Assembly (NCBI RefSeq): GCF_010389155.1
Contig: NC_057768.1
Location: forward strand, 2,974,501-3,038,500
Origin: Erigeron canadensis
Lineage: Eukaryota > Streptophyta > Magnoliopsida > Asterales > Asteraceae
Reading direction: 5' to 3'
Length of the DNA stretch: 64,000 nucleotides
The notes below the pieces were generated by a model, which was not told where the DNA came from, did not search any database, and saw only the letters and a program-made list of their open reading frames with translations. A program made the position numbers and the translations under genes. This document shows, piece after piece, positions 33,810-46,330 of the stretch (positions are counted from its first letter, which is position 1; each line of letters begins with the position of its first letter).

Positions 33810-35980
33810 TGAAAAAGCACACAAATTTAGATACAATTATGCAAAATGGAAATGGGTTTTGATTGGTTTTGTATAAATTTGTGTTTATCCCATCTAAATT
33901 TGATGATTTTTGTCACAAAAAAAAAAAGAGCGAGAAAAATAAAGGAAAGATTTTTAATATATATAAACTATAAAGCAAAAAGCCCTCAATATTGAAGTGA
34001 TTTTGGAATCAAAAACTTTGATTCAAACTTGAAACATAAAAGGAAAATCTTTTTTTTTTTTTTGAATTCAAACAAAACACACACAGACACAGAGTAAAAA
34101 TAGTTTGAAAGAAAGTTGCAGAGACTAAAAAGGGTGTAATGAAAGCAATGATTTTTATGTTTTTTGAATGGAATCCCTATAAAAGATACTGTTTTTTTTT
34201 GTGTGTGTGGGTAAATGGGAAAAATTGAAGAATGGGGGTTAATAAATGCAAACACCACCTATACTGTGTATTGCAATAAATGGGAAAGAAGGAAGGGTGG
34301 TGGTGGAATTGATTATACTCTGTGTCTTCTTGAGCTTCTACTCTGGCAGTGTGGTGGTGGCCAATGTCACAAGGAAATTAAAGAAGAATTAAAATAACAT
34401 ATAATAAATCCTCATTAATTAAATTTTGAGTTAATACTTTTAAATATTTTTAACAATGATTGCAAACAATAACATAGATTAAATTGAAATTTACATATGA
34501 GCAAATATTTTCATATCTATAACTATCTTAATTTAACTTACGTTCAAAGATTTAAATTATGAAATGACATAAAAAATGTTCTATAAATAAAACTTAAAAC
34601 TTTTTTGGTAATTTTGAATGTAAATGTTGAACAAAAAAATTTCCCTTACATCTTGATAAATTTATAACTTAAGTTTTACTTAAAAAAAGTTAAATCATCG
34701 ATATCTTCTACTTATTCATTTTTATAGAAACAAGTTATCTAATATAATAAATATCACATTATCTTCACGACTGTCAAAATCATCTATGACAATTATCATC
34801 ATAAGTTTTAAGACATTGCCAAAAGGAAAAACAAAAATAAATAAAAAATAATAATAAACTTTCTCCCATCGTTAAGTACTTAAGTTGCACGAACATTACT
34901 TTCTTTAAATATCAAATGACATAATGGGTTATACTCCATATTTAGTTAATTGATATTTTAAAAGATATTTAAACTCTAAGATAATAGGTTTGGTCACATA
35001 GAGGTTTAGTGAAACAATTATATTCTGAAGGAAATAACTTCAACAATTTGATTAAATCTAATGATCAAGATTTAAATATCAAATTTTAATATTAATCATT
35101 AAATTTAATCTAATGGCTAAAGTTGATCCAACTTTATAAATAAAGTTACATTAACTTCAGAGAAAGTTAATCCCATATTTGATTGTTAGTAATTTATTAA
35201 TAGCATTCAATAATATAGCTTACGATAGTTAGAAAATGAACTTCAATTATTTAGACAATTTCTTTAGAAAATCACTTAAACAATATATTCACATGTTCTA
35301 AGTTATTTGTATTGCTTAAATAATTACAAGGCTGGAGATTAAGCAACTTTCGATATAGCGAATATGTGCTGGTTTTTTAGATTTTTAATTAAGATTTGGA
35401 ATCACAATTATATTTATTTACTCTTGGTCAACTCCCATACAGTGCGGTTGCAGATGTTATTGGATATTTTAACAACTTTATTTGTCTATTTATGCTAACT
35501 TATGTAAATGACAAGAAAACAAGTAACTTAAAGGTATCTTTAAGTCAAGGCTCATGCTCATGATTACTAATCCTAATCAACGTTACATCAACAAAAGATT
35601 ATCTAAGAACTAATTCTTCTAAATCCATCCTTATATCCAGGATTAGTATTGTACTCATCTTTTATTTAATTATACACTTTACTACTTTACACTTTAAATC
35701 ACTCAATACTTAACAAAAATTAAACAACATACACAATTCATTAAAATTAACAATAAAATACAATACAACTTTAAAAAGAAAAAAAAAACAAAAATACAAT
35801 TTAATAAAGAAAACATTTCTAAATACTTGAAAATAAAACAAACAATCCTAAATACTTAAAAAAAATAAATAAATAAAAAATAAACACAATCCTAAATACT
35901 TAAAAAAAATCCTAAAAAACTTAAAAAAACAAACCGAAAATACATTAAAAAAATAACATTCCTAATTACTTAAAAATAAA
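33810..35980. other. Promoter side of the second MOCOS-like gene and AT-rich spacer
   Basis: The first few hundred bases should hold its 5' UTR and promoter; a poly-T/A tract is at 34050-34065. From 34400 the DNA is very AT-rich. At 35025-35165 two similar arms (ggaaataacttcaac and the reverse of gttacattaacttc) hint at a small inverted-repeat element, not resolved. No gene. Confidence 0.4.
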
Positions 35981-35986
35981 AATAAA

Positions 35987-37190
35987 CTAGTTGTTGGGAC
36001 TGCGAACGAAGGTGCTATACTCGGCTATCAATTTCTTTTTCGCGAGTGTGATGAATTCCTTTTCTTCATCGTCACACTCGGTTTGACCCATAAATGCTAA
36101 AGTCGAGTACATGGTGCGCTTCTTTTCCTCCTCACGAATCATGGCAAGAGATTCTCGTTGCTCTTCCATAAGCGCTTCTTTCGTGCTCCCAATCCTTTCA
36201 AGTCGAGCGGCTAGGTCTGAAGCTGATGACCGAGACGACCCCTCATCAGAGGTGCCCGAGGTTCGTGGCGTCTTTAACCTAGTAGGAGCCACGAATGGGT
36301 CACGACCAAATATGTTGGGCCCCGAAAGGTCAATCAGGTCGAGCTGCTCATCCTTACTATCAACTATATCGATGTCTTGTCGTCTTTTTTCCATGGTTCG
36401 ACCATCACATCAACACCCGAAACTTGAAAAAACTTCGGCCTATCTTTCAAAAGCTTCCAATAATCATACATGTTAAATTGAGATTTAGTTTGATTGAAGA
36501 ACTCCAAACGGACTTGCTCCATCACTTGACTATCGTCCTCACAACTCTCCTTATTCAAATCGTACATCGCCCAAATGAAGTGAAACTTTCCTACTTTTCC
36601 TTGATCTTTCTCCATTTTCCCGACAATTGATTCGGCCTTCGTTGAATGGTCACTTGGGCATTGTAGTTCTTTATAATTTTTCCCTAAAAACAATCGTCGG
36701 TTTGGTCGTCGCCCACGATCGGATCCTCAGAAGCGTCAATCCAACATTCAGTTAGAATGTTCATTTCTAACTCGGAACAATTCGTTTAGTCTTGTGTGGT
36801 GGTGTCGACTATTGGTTCATTATTCTTCTTCGTGCGTCGAGCCATCGTTTTGGTTTTCCCACATCGGCGGCGGGACGATTCGTGTGTCGGGTCGGCAACG
36901 GGAGTGGGGATGGGATCGGGTGGACATGGTGTCGATGAAGATGACCCACCATACATCATTGGTTGTGGTTGCGAGAATTGACTGAAATAAGTTTGCATAA
37001 ATTGATGAAAACAAGGGTCATTCGGATACATCATCAGTTGGATTGGAGGCACGGGAGATGAAAACGATGGATGTTGTGGTGTTGGCGGTGAGTTGTTTGA
37101 AACTTGGGGTGCCGAACTAGAGTTTGCGGGTATGAAGTTTAAAGTCGCGTTGTAGAAATCACCGGCTCGTTGGTGGTTGAAGTTCAACAT
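35987..37190 (-). pseudogene. PIF/Harbinger-type ORF1 (Myb/SANT-like, NAM-associated) pseudogene
   Basis: Minus-strand text from ATG 37190 (MLNFNHQRAGDF) is Pro/Ser/Gln-rich, then RRTKK, then a stop (TAA at 36788-36786). Beyond it the same frame reads WIDASEDPIVGDDQ, shifts near 36690 to GKNYKEL, HFIWAMYDLN and YDYWKLLKDRPKF, and shifts again near 36385 to a final segment ending IAEYSTFVRSPNN at 35987. The W..SEDP.VG..Q and YWKLLKD.PK motifs are those of the Myb/SANT-like, NAM-associated ORF1 protein of plant PIF/Harbinger transposons, which works with the transposase. One stop and two frameshifts make it non-functional. No transposase ORF is seen nearby and the element ends were not resolved. 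Confidence 0.75.
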
Positions 37191-38799
37191 GTTTGATTAG
37201 GAAATGGTGTAATGTATGAAGTATAGAGATACGTGGTTGTAGTGTGTGAAATATATGAGAATGATAGTGTATATATATGTATAAATAAAATGAGTCGTTA
37301 GGGACCAATATTGACAAGTTCTGATACTTGTTCTTGAATTGGTAGCCGTTTCAGGGACTATTTGTGTCAAATGTGAAACTTCAAAAAAGTAGTCGTTGGT
37401 TAAAAAAAAGAAATCGAAGAAGGATTCGTTTTTGGGGGGACGAATGGGCCATGGACGAGTGAGGGACGAGTCCAACACCAAATCACGGTGTTGGACTCGT
37501 CTCTGAGAGGGGGAAGAGAGAGACGAATGGCGTAAGGGAGCTTCTTACATAATTCCAAATGATGGGATTATTTCGAACATAATTGTAATTTGTAAGTGAC
37601 AACATCAATTTAACTTACAATTTCCGGATGTAAATTGATATAGAATTGAAAAGTCATATTAGCATCACATCAACTAACATATTTACCAAGTCACTGACAC
37701 AAGTTTTTTACAAAAGAGGACCTTGTGTTTATCGTACACTTCAATACACAAAAGAGATTCCCATGACGAGCCTCGAGGAAGAGGCGGTACCTATGGCTTC
37801 TTCTCAAGGATTACACACAATGGGTATGTTTGGAGAGACTTTATAAATTTCTTTTTACATGTGATTTAGGTCATTCATTTCATGATCGGGAAAACCAATG
37901 CAAGTCCTTACGTTAACTTAGACTCGTCGTTGTTTGTTTCTTTTATTTTTCCCTGATGTATTGCCGAACAAAAGTAAAACTTCAAAGCAATGACCATTAG
38001 TTTTTAAGAACTTCAAATCTTACTTAGAAGTACATAGGAATCCATCGTCATGTGGTGAGTGTTGACATACGGATATTTTTTTGGATTTTTATGCTGATTT
38101 TATTCTTTTTTTGGCACCTTCGAAATGAAAGCAGCCCTTCGGTTTGAAAGAAAGGGTTGAATGGTATATATACACAATAAAGTTAAAGGAATTTGACCAA
38201 AAGCCATTTATTATTTTTGTATGTAACACATTTCACTACATCCACATCCACATCCACATCCACATCCACATGTATATAAACCAAATTTAGTTGCCCCACT
38301 GAATTAATAAATCTTGCACGTAAAAATCTTTTATTTTAATATAAGAAAAATTATAATTATCATAAACCAAGAGTCAATTTAAGAGTAAAATCTCAATGAG
38401 ACCTAGACTAATGGTAAATGCTTAGGAACTAATGCAACAATATGAGAAATTTTTACCAATAAATCGAGGTTTAGAATATGACTGGTTTGTAATGAGGTAT
38501 AAATTTATTAAACAAATAATAGGAGTGAGGCATTTATTTCAACCGTTTTCACAATAAATATATTGTTTTTAAGATTTTTTTAACGCTTTTAGAAGTTTTT
38601 GAGGCTGAGAATTTATATCTCAAATGCATATCTAAACAGCGTCATGTAAAACGCCAAATATATTAAAATATAAATTTAGTATTTTTATTATAGTTTTGAC
38701 TTTAAAATAATTTCCTAATATTTTATTTTTGCTTATGGGGTTAATTTAGTTGAAATTTTAGCGGTTAGCGGGTAAAATACCCAAAAAAAATTAAAAAGT
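37191..38799. other. Spacer with a hexamer repeat
   Basis: 37191-37520 is the 5' flank of the ORF1 pseudogene; it holds a small inverted repeat (gacgagtccaacacc ... ggtgttggactcgtc) at about 37467-37501 that would form a hairpin. The remainder is AT-rich, without a gene. Confidence 0.4.
38240..38271. repeat. (ATCCAC)n microsatellite
   Basis: Five consecutive copies of atccac. Confidence 0.85.
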
Positions 38800-40670
38800 G
38801 GCGTGGCATCAAGAAAGAGATGCCAGCCTTCCTCCTACCTTGTGACTCATAGTTCCATTATCCCATCTATTACTTTCTTCAATCTTCTTCCATCTCCATT
38901 TCCAACTAACTTCATCCTTTCATCTAATATTCTAATCAGAAAAATTCAAATCAAGTGAATAATAATTATAACAATAACAATCTTTTGGGAAGAATTTCAA
39001 TTGGAGGATTGGAGAAGTGGGTGTGTGTGGTGGTCAAAATTTCAAGAGAAAAGGGAAGGAAAAGAATTTGTAATTTAAAATCTTGTAATTGTTCTTTAAA
39101 TCCTTAAGGTAATGATTCTCTAACCTAGTTTTGATTTGTGATTAGAATTAGGGTTCTTGAGATGCCTAAATTTGAGAGGTTTTTGCTAAAAATTTAGTTT
39201 GTATGATTTTCCCCCAAATTATAGATTTTTGGTGTTAGTTATTGAGTTGCATGATTAATTTGATTAAGAATTTGAATGTTGATAATGAAACTTTGATTTT
39301 TGGAAGAATGAAGATTTTTCTAGTTGAATAAAATGGTGATTGTGTTGGTGAATTGAAGTCACCAAGTGAAGTTTTTGAATAAAAAGCAACTCAATGACAA
39401 AGTAAAATAATTTTGGATTAGGAATGCTAGTTAATTGTTAGTATGGCTAGGTTGAGCTAGTCAAGAGTAATTAATGTGACCTTTTATGAATATTGTGATT
39501 ATTGATAGGTTGAAAGCAATAATGTGTGTTCCTATGGCCACCATGGACTTGGTTGTTCGTCATTAAGGTGAGTACATTTATATATGTTTATATACATATT
39601 GGGTCAATCACACGAGGACGGGTAGGGAGACTATAGTTATGTTTTGAAGGGATAAAGACCATACGTGGGTATGACGTATGGTGTAAGACCATACAGGGTA
39701 TGGCTAATCATGGAAAGACCATACAGGGTATGGCGTATGGTGTAAGACCATACGGGGTATGGCTAATTAAGGAAAGACCATACGGGGTATGGCAATGTGA
39801 ATTGGTTGTTGATAACACATTTGAAATGAACACTTGATAGCGTGGAGTTATATGATTTGTATTTGCGTAATATTGCAGTGTATGCAATCCTTGGTATATT
39901 GGTAGGTTTTTAGGTGTATTGATTGTAGAATTGTCTTATGATTTCATATTTTATTTGGTAGTATACTTGTGAACATGTTTGAGGTGGTATGGTGATCTAT
40001 TATACCTATGTTATGGTTTTCGTGTATTGATTTCATCATGTGTGTAATTGTATATGAATGTATTTACTAAGCATTCGCTTACCTTTTAGTTGTTTATCAT
40101 TTTATAGGTGGTTCCGAAAGAAGGAACTAATAATATTGTGGGTTGTAGAAGTTGCTAGTGATCTTGAAGGTAGCTTGCCTTTTTGCGAAAAAATGGTATT
40201 TATGGTAGAACCTAGTTTATCCCACCTCATTTGGCTCTTGATGCTATCTTGGTGTTTTGAATCTTGTGGTTATGAATCTTGTTCAATTTGGTGATGGTAG
40301 CTAGTCTTGTTAAACTTGGAAGTTAAATGAATGTTTTGGGTTATGTGATGAAATGGGTAATGTGCCCAATTTATGTTGAAATGTACATGTTATCAAATGA
40401 AAGCTTTTGAAACGTTTGATTGCTTGATATGATCTTATTTGAGTCAATAACAATGCTTGAAAATGTTTGAATTTGAGTCGAAATGTTGAAAAACGTCAAA
40501 AGGTGTGCTTTTGGAGTACAACAGGTCAGCAGGAAGCGCGGACTCTGACACTCCTAGCACGGACGATGTCAGGTCAACTGCGGATGATGCAATTCCGCAT
40601 CTTCCTCCCTCTACTGTCTTCGAACCTTGATTTTTCCTAAGCCTTCATTTGACCTTTTTAGGTCCTGAAA
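38800..40670 (+). repeat. LTR-like repetitive region
   Basis: Holds a polyadenylation- and leader-like layout often seen in long plant gypsy LTRs (taaggtgagtac near 39567; cagcaggaagcgcggactc near 40528), no ORF of note, and the hairpin repeat array at 39656. It flanks the solo LTR at 40671, and the DNA resumes at 43087. I think it is an older LTR remnant, but its ends were not found. Confidence 0.35.
39656..39792. repeat. Tandem ~30-bp hairpin repeat array
   Basis: Five copies of gaccatac(a/g)gggtatgg with two alternating tails (gtatggtgtaa and ctaatcatggaaa or ctaattaaggaaa). Each core is itself a palindrome, CCATAC-(A/G)GG-GTATGG, with six-base arms. Confidence 0.8.
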
Positions 40671-43086
40671 TGTGACATCCGGCAAAATTCGGGGTCCGTT
40701 TGACTCGCGAGAAAACCACTTTCTTTGACCATACTATATGATGATTAATAATGAATATGAATATACTCATATATATATATATATATATCTAGACTCATAC
40801 ATGAAACTATGTGTTAGTTGATTTTTGTGTATAAGTAACTTATCGGTAAAACGTTAACTAGTATATATGCTTTCACTCGACCACCTTTGCGTGAGATGGA
40901 TTTCAAATGAAAAATTAGATAAAAGAAAATGATTATTTTGTTTAATAAATATATTGATAACCTTATGTTATAATAATAATAAACCTTATGTTAAAATACT
41001 ATACCTTAAATTAACCTACTAATTAAATAATTCTTCTACTAACTAAACTAATTAAAATAATTAAGCTAAATTACACTTCAAGCCCTCTAAAACCTCTAAA
41101 TTTCAGCCTCACCCCCTCCCCATACTAACCCTAACTATATAAACTCATTAAACTATTACATCTCAACCCTAATCACATACTAAACTATTCTTATATTACT
41201 AAAACACACACTCCTCTTTCTCCCTCTCTTGCAACTCACGGCCACTACACCAAAAGTGCAGCCGCCTAAACACCCCTAAACAACATCACAAAAATATTAC
41301 CTAAATATGAAGTAAGAGGTATTATAGCATTATCTTTAATAAACAAATATAAAGATCATTTCCCATTTCAAATTCTTCTTTGGAGCTGGCCACGTAACAC
41401 ACTTACAAACACAAATCATCACTTTTGATCACCAAAAATACTTGGAGTCATTAGATCTTGAACATACAATATTACAAAGTAAGTTTGATCATTATAAATG
41501 ACCACCTTCTTCTTGATGAGGGCTGGTCGAATAACTCATGGGTTGAAAACCCATATATTTTATACTATTTTTATCTTTTAAGTCCTCTTCAATGATTTGT
41601 CTATGCATCTTTGATGTTTGGCTTTTGGGTTCAAACCTTTAATCATTGTTTAAGACAAGAGAAGGATGGATTTAGTTAATATTATATTACTAGTATAATA
41701 TAAATTATTTTCATTGGGATTCATCACCAAAAAGTTTATTCTTTTATTCTTTGTTAAGATCCAAGTTGATTTATTCTTTTGTTTGTATATGCTTTGTTCT
41801 TTGTTTGTATGTGATAAAGAATGTTGGGTCTAATGATTGAATAACATAAGAAAAATAAGAAATGTAAAGTATACTCTTGGACTCATTAACATGAGTGAAG
41901 ATTTATTAATTATATATACATTTGTTTGGATTTATGCATGTGAAAGAAATTCCAACAGATTGTATTGTTTCACATCTTAAATTCATACACTAGTATATAG
42001 TTAATATGTCCATCAATCATGTTATATTATAACACTCTAATATTAATACATACTTGTGCGCTTTAACTACAAGTGTACTGCACACGCGTGAGTATGAGCA
42101 CAAGTATGTAATGATCCAAAAGATTCGTATGTGTATATATATGTTTATACTTATATGTTTCCTCTAATGCACTTGGGAAAACACCTACAGATTGTAAGGT
42201 CTTAGGTGCATTAGTGTGTCCATGCAAACTATTATACCTACCCGATACACCACATCTTTTCTTCATCCATACCCTCTTAAGGTGAGATCTCCTTAGCCCC
42301 ATCTTACTTATATATTTTGGGCTGCAATACATACTCTTACTTTTATGAACACAAGTACATGCACAACGATATACAAGGCTATTATAAGTTACTATGTTCA
42401 CAACAAGTCCTCACAATCATGATATGTTAATTATGGATTTAAACGTGGATATGTTGAATAGCGCTATTTGGGTTGACACACCCCACCCGGCATAAACACG
42501 GCGGGGAGCCGAACGGGTGACACATATTTGTAAACATTCGGTACCTTGAACAAGTACCGGGAGGCAAACTATAACAACGTGTCAGTTTCGTATCATGAGC
42601 TTATATAGATGTATACTTCTTACATTCTTAGCATTGTTGTTTAACAATGACTACATTCATTGTGGTAAAGCAATGGTTAACTTATGGCTTGTGGTTCATG
42701 GCTAAACGTTTTATTAAAACCTAAGGAACTCACCAACTTTATGTTGACACAATTTAGTATATATTGCAGGTGATTAGATGTTGTCATGCTTGGATTGCCA
42801 CTTGTTGTTGCTTGTACTTGTTGAATAAAGACCCTTCTCACCATGCCTGCTAGTGCTCCAACTTTTGCTAAAGGATATGGATTTGTAGATCAAACGTCTT
42901 TCTCAATGTTTTCAAATCAAGACTATTTTAACTTCATGTAATGTCTTTGGATCTTTGAATAAATATTGTTTAATAAAATGCATGTTTTCAAAACGACAAC
43001 ATTTAAGTGTCGTTCATTATACTCTTGTGTTGTGATATTATTGAAGTCACGTCCCACACGTTGACCCATATTTTGGGGGTGTGACA
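40671..43086. mobile_element. Solo LTR of a gypsy-type retrotransposon
   Basis: 2416 bp beginning TGTGACATCCGGC and ending GGGGGTGTGACA, so the terminal TGTGACA pairs with itself in inverted form as TG...CA ends do. It is flanked by TGAAA on both sides (40666-40670 and 43087-43091), a perfect 5-bp target duplication. There is no internal region, so it is a solo LTR left by recombination between two LTRs. The start and size suggest a Tekay-like chromovirus; that lineage call is tentative. Confidence 0.85.
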
Positions 43087-43414
43087 TGAAACTTATATAG
43101 TAGACTATTTACATCATTTTAAGAACATTTCAAGTGTCTTTTCTTGAATTGCAATATTTTGATTTTTCGCGAAAAATGACCGGATTCTTCTAAGTATAAG
43201 TTAAAAAGTTTCGGTTTTTAATATTTGTGTTCTTTTAGTGTTGGTTTCTTTCACGTAATCATTTTAAAAAGAGTATATTTTTAAAAATGCAAGGCTTTTT
43301 AGTTCCTAAAAAGCCTTACGAAATGGACACATTGTATTTTTTATTTAAAAATTAAAAAATATAAATTAGTGTTCATAATTTAATATCTAATAAAAAAAAC
43401 CTTTTTGAATATTA

Positions 43415-43916
43415 GGGGCAAAGGTGTAGTCGACAAATTTTATCGACAAAATGGATCAGCAAGCATCGGCTCTTTGGCAAGCTTATAGCACATGCATCGG
43501 CTAGTATCGGCAAGCTACATCGGCTAGTTTTGGTCGATGCTAGTGAACGTTGAGAGCTTCTTTTTTTTACCCTTTTTTTTTGTTTTTAGCAAAAATTGAA
43601 CGTTGGGAGCGGCTGTGAACTTTTTTTTTTCCAACTTTTATATATACATACACAAACATTAATCAAAAAACCAAAAAAACACGTGGCACTTTAAATTCTT
43701 TTTCCAACTTTTGTATTGTGTTTTTTGAATTTATTAAAAATTTAGGGTTTATTTGGTAAATATAAATTTGTTAGGAATTGGCACTATAGCATGCAATTTG
43801 GCAAGAATTGGCTAGTTATTGGCAAGAATTGACTTGTACACATGGCACTTTGTTATTGGTTGAAAGTTTGTCAAACCTTGCCAATTTGCCAAGCATTGGC
43901 TCTACACCATTGCCCA
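43415..43916. mobile_element. MITE, PIF/Harbinger-like
   Basis: 502 bp with ends GGGGCAAAGGTGTAG and (reverse complement) TGGGCAATGGTGTAG, 13 of 15 bases alike, flanked by TTA on both sides (43412-43414 and 43917-43919). Internal phrases such as 'ttggcaag' and 'catcggctag' are repeated. Non-coding. Confidence 0.6.
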
Positions 43917-44089
43917 TTAGGTTCTTACCAACAGTATTAAACACTAAAAACCCAAGATTTATATCTATCATACCACAATGGGCGGAGATGCCCTCGAGTT
44001 GGAATTAACTTGAGGGGTCAAGTTAGGAGAATCTCAACCAGTGGATGAAAATCAAAGGTCAATATTTAAAGTTAATCTTTTAATCTTAT

Positions 44090-45200
44090 GCTCTTTCTTT
44101 TGCTATAGCTATGGTTTTCTTTGCTTCTTTCATGGCTTCGTAGTACCTCTGCCTTGCCAAGGACCACTCTTTAATAGTCCCATTCCGTTTGCTCTTGATA
44201 AGCTCTTTGAAGCACCTATGTTTTGTCTCTACCTTGGTCTGCACCTCAAGATTCTCTACTCACTTTACGCTGCCTACTTGTCCATCTGGTTACCCCTAGT
44301 ACCTCCTTTGCCATCTCTCTCATACCCTCTGCCAAGTGTGTCCACAACTTATCAGCTTCCATATGCGAACCATCTTCAATCTCCCTTATGAACCTCGTAC
44401 TAATCGCTGACCTAAACGTATCTGCTGCTTCGCTCATTAAGTTATTCCAAAGGATTCTTGGCTTTACAACCTTCTTTATCTTGGTTGCTCATCTTCTCAG
44501 GAGCAAATCTATGACCAACAATCTATGTTGGGAGTAGCAATCCTCTCCAAAGAGGACCTTGCAATCTTTGCATGCCCTAAAGTCACCTTTACACATTAGG
44601 AAGTAGTCTATCTGAGTGTTATGTCGCCCACTCTGGAAGGTAATCAACTGTGAATCCCTCTTTCGGAAGAAAGAGTATGCGATAACCAGGTCATGTGTAG
44701 TGGCAAACTCCAATATAATGCGTCCTTCTTCATTCCTCTCTCCAAACGCTCCCATGTACACCCGAGTAGCCATCTGTCTCTACCCCTATATGCCCGTTTA
44801 AGTTTCCTCCTAACACTAGTCGTTGGTCATTAGGGTAACTCCTTACCAGGTCATCCAGTTAGTCCCTAAAACTCTTCTTCTCCACCACTCCCAGGCCCGA
44901 TTGGGGAGCATACATGCTGATCACGTTTATAGTCTCCTCTTATATCACCAATATCACCAATATCAACCTATCCTCGTGTCTTTCCACGTGCACTACATAG
45001 TCTTTCAGCCATTCTGTCATTATGATACCTACTCCGTTTCTCACTGAAGGCGCTCCAGAATACCATAGCTTGTATCCATTTTTCTCTCTAGTGCTTTTCC
45101 CTGACCACCTAGTTTCTTGAAAGCAAGCGATGTCTATTTTACACCTAGTTAAGGCATCTCCTAGCTCTAAAAGTTTACTCATCTTTACCACCCATCTCTG
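44090..45200 (-). pseudogene. RTE-type LINE, endonuclease-region fragment
   Basis: The minus strand shows an apurinic-like endonuclease (exonuclease-endonuclease-phosphatase fold) of an RTE LINE: KIDIACFQETRWSG, GYKLWYSG, NGVGIIM (ORF to 44940), then in further frames ISMYAPQSG and VLGGNLNGH, then RILEFATTHDLVIA-like text (44773-44489: IILEFATTHDLVI, SQLITFQSGRHNTQIDYF) and a lysine-rich linker to about 44095. Stops and frameshifts break it. The usual GGD(F/L)NGH catalytic Asp reads Asn here. The reverse transcriptase part is absent, although LINE copies normally lose the 5' side. Confidence 0.8.
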
Positions 45201-46080
45201 TTTATTCCCACTCAAATAAAGACAAAAAAAATTACAAAAAAGAAAGGAAAGAGTGGCCACCCTTTCAAATTCTCTTCCTACTCTCATTAGGTAGGTACCT
45301 ATAAAGTAGAATGGCGTTCCGGTGACCAATAAGGACACCGTAAACCTTATACAAATAAAACTAAAATAAAATTCCTTAACCAATTCTTCATAGAAGAGTT
45401 CGTCACTAGCTGTCATTTTCTTGGAGAAACTGGGTTCAAATTTTGCCAAATGCAAAATTGAATTTAAGTGGTTGATTTACCTTAACACTATCCTTGAGGT
45501 TTATGTGGGTACCAATTTGGTACATGGGGTCAAGTGGTTCCATCAATCTACCATTTTTTTTCTTTTTCTTATGGTAATATTTGTACGAAAAATCATCATG
45601 CTTAAAAGAATTATATACTCAAGTTGAAATATTTGATTGTTGTGTGTTTTTGACAATAATTCCCTCTCGGCTTAGGTTAGTAATGTTGTTTATAAATCAA
45701 ACGATGAAACATTGAAACCACATATTGAATTCCTTTCACTCCATCGAAATTAAAGTGCTTAAAAAGTTAAGTAATTTTTTGAGTTTTTTGGTCATGATTT
45801 CTTTTGTTGAGAGGTGCAACAATGCAACCATTATCTTCCTTTATTCTTCCAATTAAAGCTCCCTAAAGTTGAAATCCTTTTTCTTTTACAAATTATTGGA
45901 CATTTATTATCCAACCTAACTTCTTACTTCTTTCTTTTCTTTTCTTTTTCTTTCTTTTTCTATTCTTCAAATGCAAACCTTCATATTCATATATTATAAT
46001 TTGTTGACGTTTTAGATAATTTGAGGTGTAATTATGTTTATCATCAATAATTTTACTAAGATTTGTAGTTCACTATGAAT
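45201..46080. other. Intergenic DNA without recognised gene
   Basis: AT- and T-rich, with ttctttt repeats at 45928-45962. The first part may be leader sequence of the LINE. No gene. Confidence 0.4.
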
Positions 46081-46082
46081 TA

Positions 46083-46330
46083 TTTTTTTTTTAACAACAG
46101 TGGTGATTGGACTCAGCGGCAGACCTCTTTATCGTCCGGTAAAGATCAACCATGTCACCAGCACAGTCAATCCGAGGGCATGACTGGCGGTGGAATTCTC
46201 ACTACCGTTCTGGAGGAAACTAGTTGAATGCTAGAGAAAACCCCCATGCCCCACCTCATTGGCAAGGACTTTCCAATATGTCTTTCAAAGGTTTTGAACA
46301 TATGACCAACATATGACTGAAAGACATAAG
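46083..46330 (-). repeat. SINE-like short repeat with poly-A end
   Basis: A GC-richer block starting with nine T followed by aacaacagtggtgattgg; on the minus strand it therefore ends in poly-A. Minus-strand gttcaaaac near 46291-46299 matches the pol III B-box consensus (GWTCRANNC), but no A box was found. The phrase ctggaggaaac parallels ccggaggaaac in the block at 59549. Family not recognised. Confidence 0.4.

Noticed and set aside
39656..39792. Regular repeats with spacers, CRISPR-like at first sight
   Set aside because: The window is plant nuclear DNA, the 'spacers' are only two alternating tails, and the units are palindromic satellite-like repeats.
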